Source: Candidatus Hydrogenedentota bacterium (GTDB lineage: Bacteria > Hydrogenedentota > Hydrogenedentia > Hydrogenedentales > SLHB01). From it: 16,370 nucleotides of DNA. Numbering within the stretch: the first letter of the stretch is position 1; every line of letters starts with the position of its first letter. This document shows, piece by piece, positions 15,622 through 16,370 of this stretch. The notes beneath the pieces are model-generated. The model was not told the origin of the DNA. It searched no databases and saw only the letters and a program-made list of their open reading frames with translations. The stretch covers positions 1 to 16,370 of the forward strand of contig SLHB01000421.1 of assembly GCA_007136375.1 (NCBI GenBank). The letters are read 5' to 3'. A program made the position numbers and the translations under genes.

Positions 15622-15715
15622 CCGCATCCGGCCGGTGAACATGAAGCGGCTCGGGCCGACGCTGCCCCGGTGACGTCCGCCGTAGGGCGTGTATTCCCGG
15701 TTCCAGGGTTTCTCG
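15622..15715 (-). pseudogene. RHS/YD-repeat core fragment
   Basis: The minus strand reads EKPWNREYTPYGGR, then a changed spacer, then SRFMFTGRM, matching WNREYTPYGDR ... ERFMFTGH of the RHS remnant at the left end of the window. Bases such as CTGGAACCGGGA and CGCTTCATGTTCACCGGCC are shared between the two copies. After FTGRM the resemblance stops (RQERPKERPS), and no RHS sequence is present upstream, where the TA-like pair begins about 30 bp away. It is a fragment of about 90 bp with no working start or end. Confidence 0.7.
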
Positions 15716-15742
15716 CCTCTCGGCTCCTGACCCCTTGTTCCG

Positions 15743-15985
15743 TCAAGCGACATCGGGCCAGTCGGTGACTTCGACCATGGCCTGGGCCTCGCGGGCGCGG
15801 TCGACGATAGCTTCAAGCTTCTGGGTCACCGCGTCATCCAACCAAGCTTCGCCGCACAACGCGCAAACCTGCGCGGGCACCCGCCGCACCATCACGACGC
15901 CGTGCCCGAGATCGACAGCAAACGTGGTGACGCCGGGCGCCTTCTCTCCCTCGCACAGGGGACAACGTCCAGAGTGCTGCGTCAT
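15743..15985 (-). CDS. YgiT-type zinc finger protein, probable antitoxin
   Basis: An 80-residue protein with two CxxC pairs: CPLC (8-11) and CALC (about 41-44), the four-cysteine zinc module of YgiT/MqsA-type antitoxins. It then has WLDDAVTQKLEAIVDRAREAQ, a helix matching the family's post-finger segment. The C-terminal Xre/HTH domain of full MqsA is absent, as in many short YgiT-type proteins. Its ATG overlaps the stop of the upstream gene by four bases (ATGA). A strong AAGGAGG lies at 15994-16000, eight bases before the ATG and inside that upstream gene. It should bind and neutralise the DUF4258 protein, but this is inferred from pairing and family only. Confidence 0.83.
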   Translation of the reverse strand: MTQHSGRCPLCEGEKAPGVTTFAVDLGHGVVMVRRVPAQVCALCGEAWLDDAVTQKLEAIVDRAREAQAMVEVTDWPDVA

Positions 15986-16284
15986 TGCCGTTTCCTCCTT
16001 GTGCGAAAATCCGGTTCGAAATGTTCATGGTCCGGCCGGTACGCCGTAATGATGTAACAGACACCTGCATCTTGGTCAAGAGCGGCGACCACATGAAGCG
16101 GCGCCTCGCCCACCCGCAGCATCAGGCAACTTGGGTAGAGACGATCCCCAGCGTATGTTTCGATGATCTCCCCGTCGGTTACGGCCCGCAATACCTCGGC
16201 GCGCGTGACGCCGCGCTCGATAAGCCGTTCGAAAGCGTGCTGACGCCACTGCACGCGGCCCTGCGCCGCCGCCTTGCGCAACAA
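15982..16284 (-). CDS. DUF4258 protein, probable toxin
   Basis: A 100-residue DUF4258-type protein. The family pattern is clear: WRQHAFERLIERGVTRAEV ('HAxxRxxERGI'), GEIIETYAGDRLYPSCLML, PLHVVAALDQ and VCYIITAYRPD. DUF4258 proteins are found beside YgiT-type zinc-finger proteins in pairs resembling type II toxin-antitoxin modules, and are proposed to be RelE-like RNases. The start is uncertain: TTG 16284 or TTG 16281 follow GGGAG with almost no gap. The frame stays open to a TGA near 16350, and GTG at the V of GRVQW would give a shorter form close to the family's core. A weak toxin start beside a strong antitoxin ribosome site fits the need for excess antitoxin. A possible -10 (GCATAACT near 16360) lies at the window edge. 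Confidence 0.78.
   Translation of the reverse strand: MLRKAAAQGRVQWRQHAFERLIERGVTRAEVLRAVTDGEIIETYAGDRLYPSCLMLRVGEAPLHVVAALDQDAGVCYIITAYRPDHEHFEPDFRTRRKRQ
15994..16000 (-). promoter_or_regulatory. strong Shine-Dalgarno AAGGAGG of the antitoxin gene
   Basis: A consensus ribosome site lying inside the end of the DUF4258 gene, eight bases before the antitoxin ATG. It allows the second gene to be translated more strongly than the first. Confidence 0.7.
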
Positions 16285-16370
16285 CTCCCAGTTCAGCCGA
16301 ACGCCCTCCCGTCGTCGCTCCCATGCGCCAAGGCGCGCCCGCGTCTTTCACGCATTTAGTTATGCATCAC

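Noticed and set aside
15341..15673. Plus-strand frame containing AAGPGFEPGISWFRARR
   Set aside because: This is the well-known false protein produced by reading across the antisense of a tRNA; the tRNA-Gln explains it.
15726..15734. CCTGACCCC motif (also at 13646-13654), reminiscent of REP-like elements
   Set aside because: Only nine bases are shared, with no palindrome around it and no RAYT transposase in the window.
15435..15742. Integration of an element at the tRNA-Gln gene
   Set aside because: Elements normally insert at the tRNA 3' end. Here the 3' side faces the terminator and core genes, and the RHS scrap and TA-like pair lie on the 5' side. No repeat of the tRNA 3' end was seen.
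1..16370. CRISPR array, insertion sequence or prophage genes
   Set aside because: No regularly spaced repeats, transposase, integrase or phage structural motif was found in any frame.

Overview
The window is GC-rich bacterial chromosome with complete housekeeping genes (yebC, ruvC, uvrA, a peroxiredoxin, a cysteine desulfurase, a tRNA) and scraps of RHS/YD-repeat protein genes at both ends. The signalling style (HDOD protein, PAS-PAS-SpoIIE phosphatase), the RHS fragments with WNREYTPYG and FMFTG, and the overall codon use would fit an uncultivated large-genome lineage such as Candidatus Hydrogenedentota or a planctomycete-like group. That placement is an impression from protein style, not a measured result.

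Layout. 1-245: decayed end of an RHS-repeat gene (+). 398-961: a winged-helix-like hypothetical protein (+) that looks leaderless, convergent with 977-1918, an HDOD signalling protein (-) preceded by a coupled 41-aa reading frame (1924-2049). A 470-bp divergent region with hairpins leads to a Bcp/PrxQ peroxiredoxin (2521-2997, +). Two minus-strand genes follow: an SDR-like NAD(P)-binding protein (3029-3661) downstream of a PAS-PAS-SpoIIE phosphatase (3678-5336, GTG start). A divergent promoter region then serves a plus-strand run of yebC, ruvC, uvrA and a glycosyltransferase (5658-11048). Next come an M24-fold protein that has lost most metal ligands (11352-12512), then a likely three-gene operon: a multi-pass membrane protein (TTG start), a Dabb-domain protein and a cysteine desulfurase (12676-15259). 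The right end has a free-standing tRNA-Gln(CUG) on the minus strand with recognisable promoter and terminator, a second RHS scrap, and a two-gene DUF4258/YgiT-type zinc-finger pair resembling a type II toxin-antitoxin module (15743-16284, -).

How the genes fit together. YebC, RuvC and UvrA give a translation/recombination/excision-repair transcription unit, but ruvA and ruvB are not next to ruvC. The HDOD protein and the phosphatase are stand-alone signalling outputs whose partners are not in the window. The right end, with the TA-like pair about 30 bp from an RHS scrap, is the only clearly accessory part. The rest reads as ordinary core genome, and I see no wholly new multi-gene system. The best leads are the metal-site-depleted M24 protein, the unidentified membrane protein operon, the coupled 41-aa frame before the HDOD gene, and the TA-like pair.
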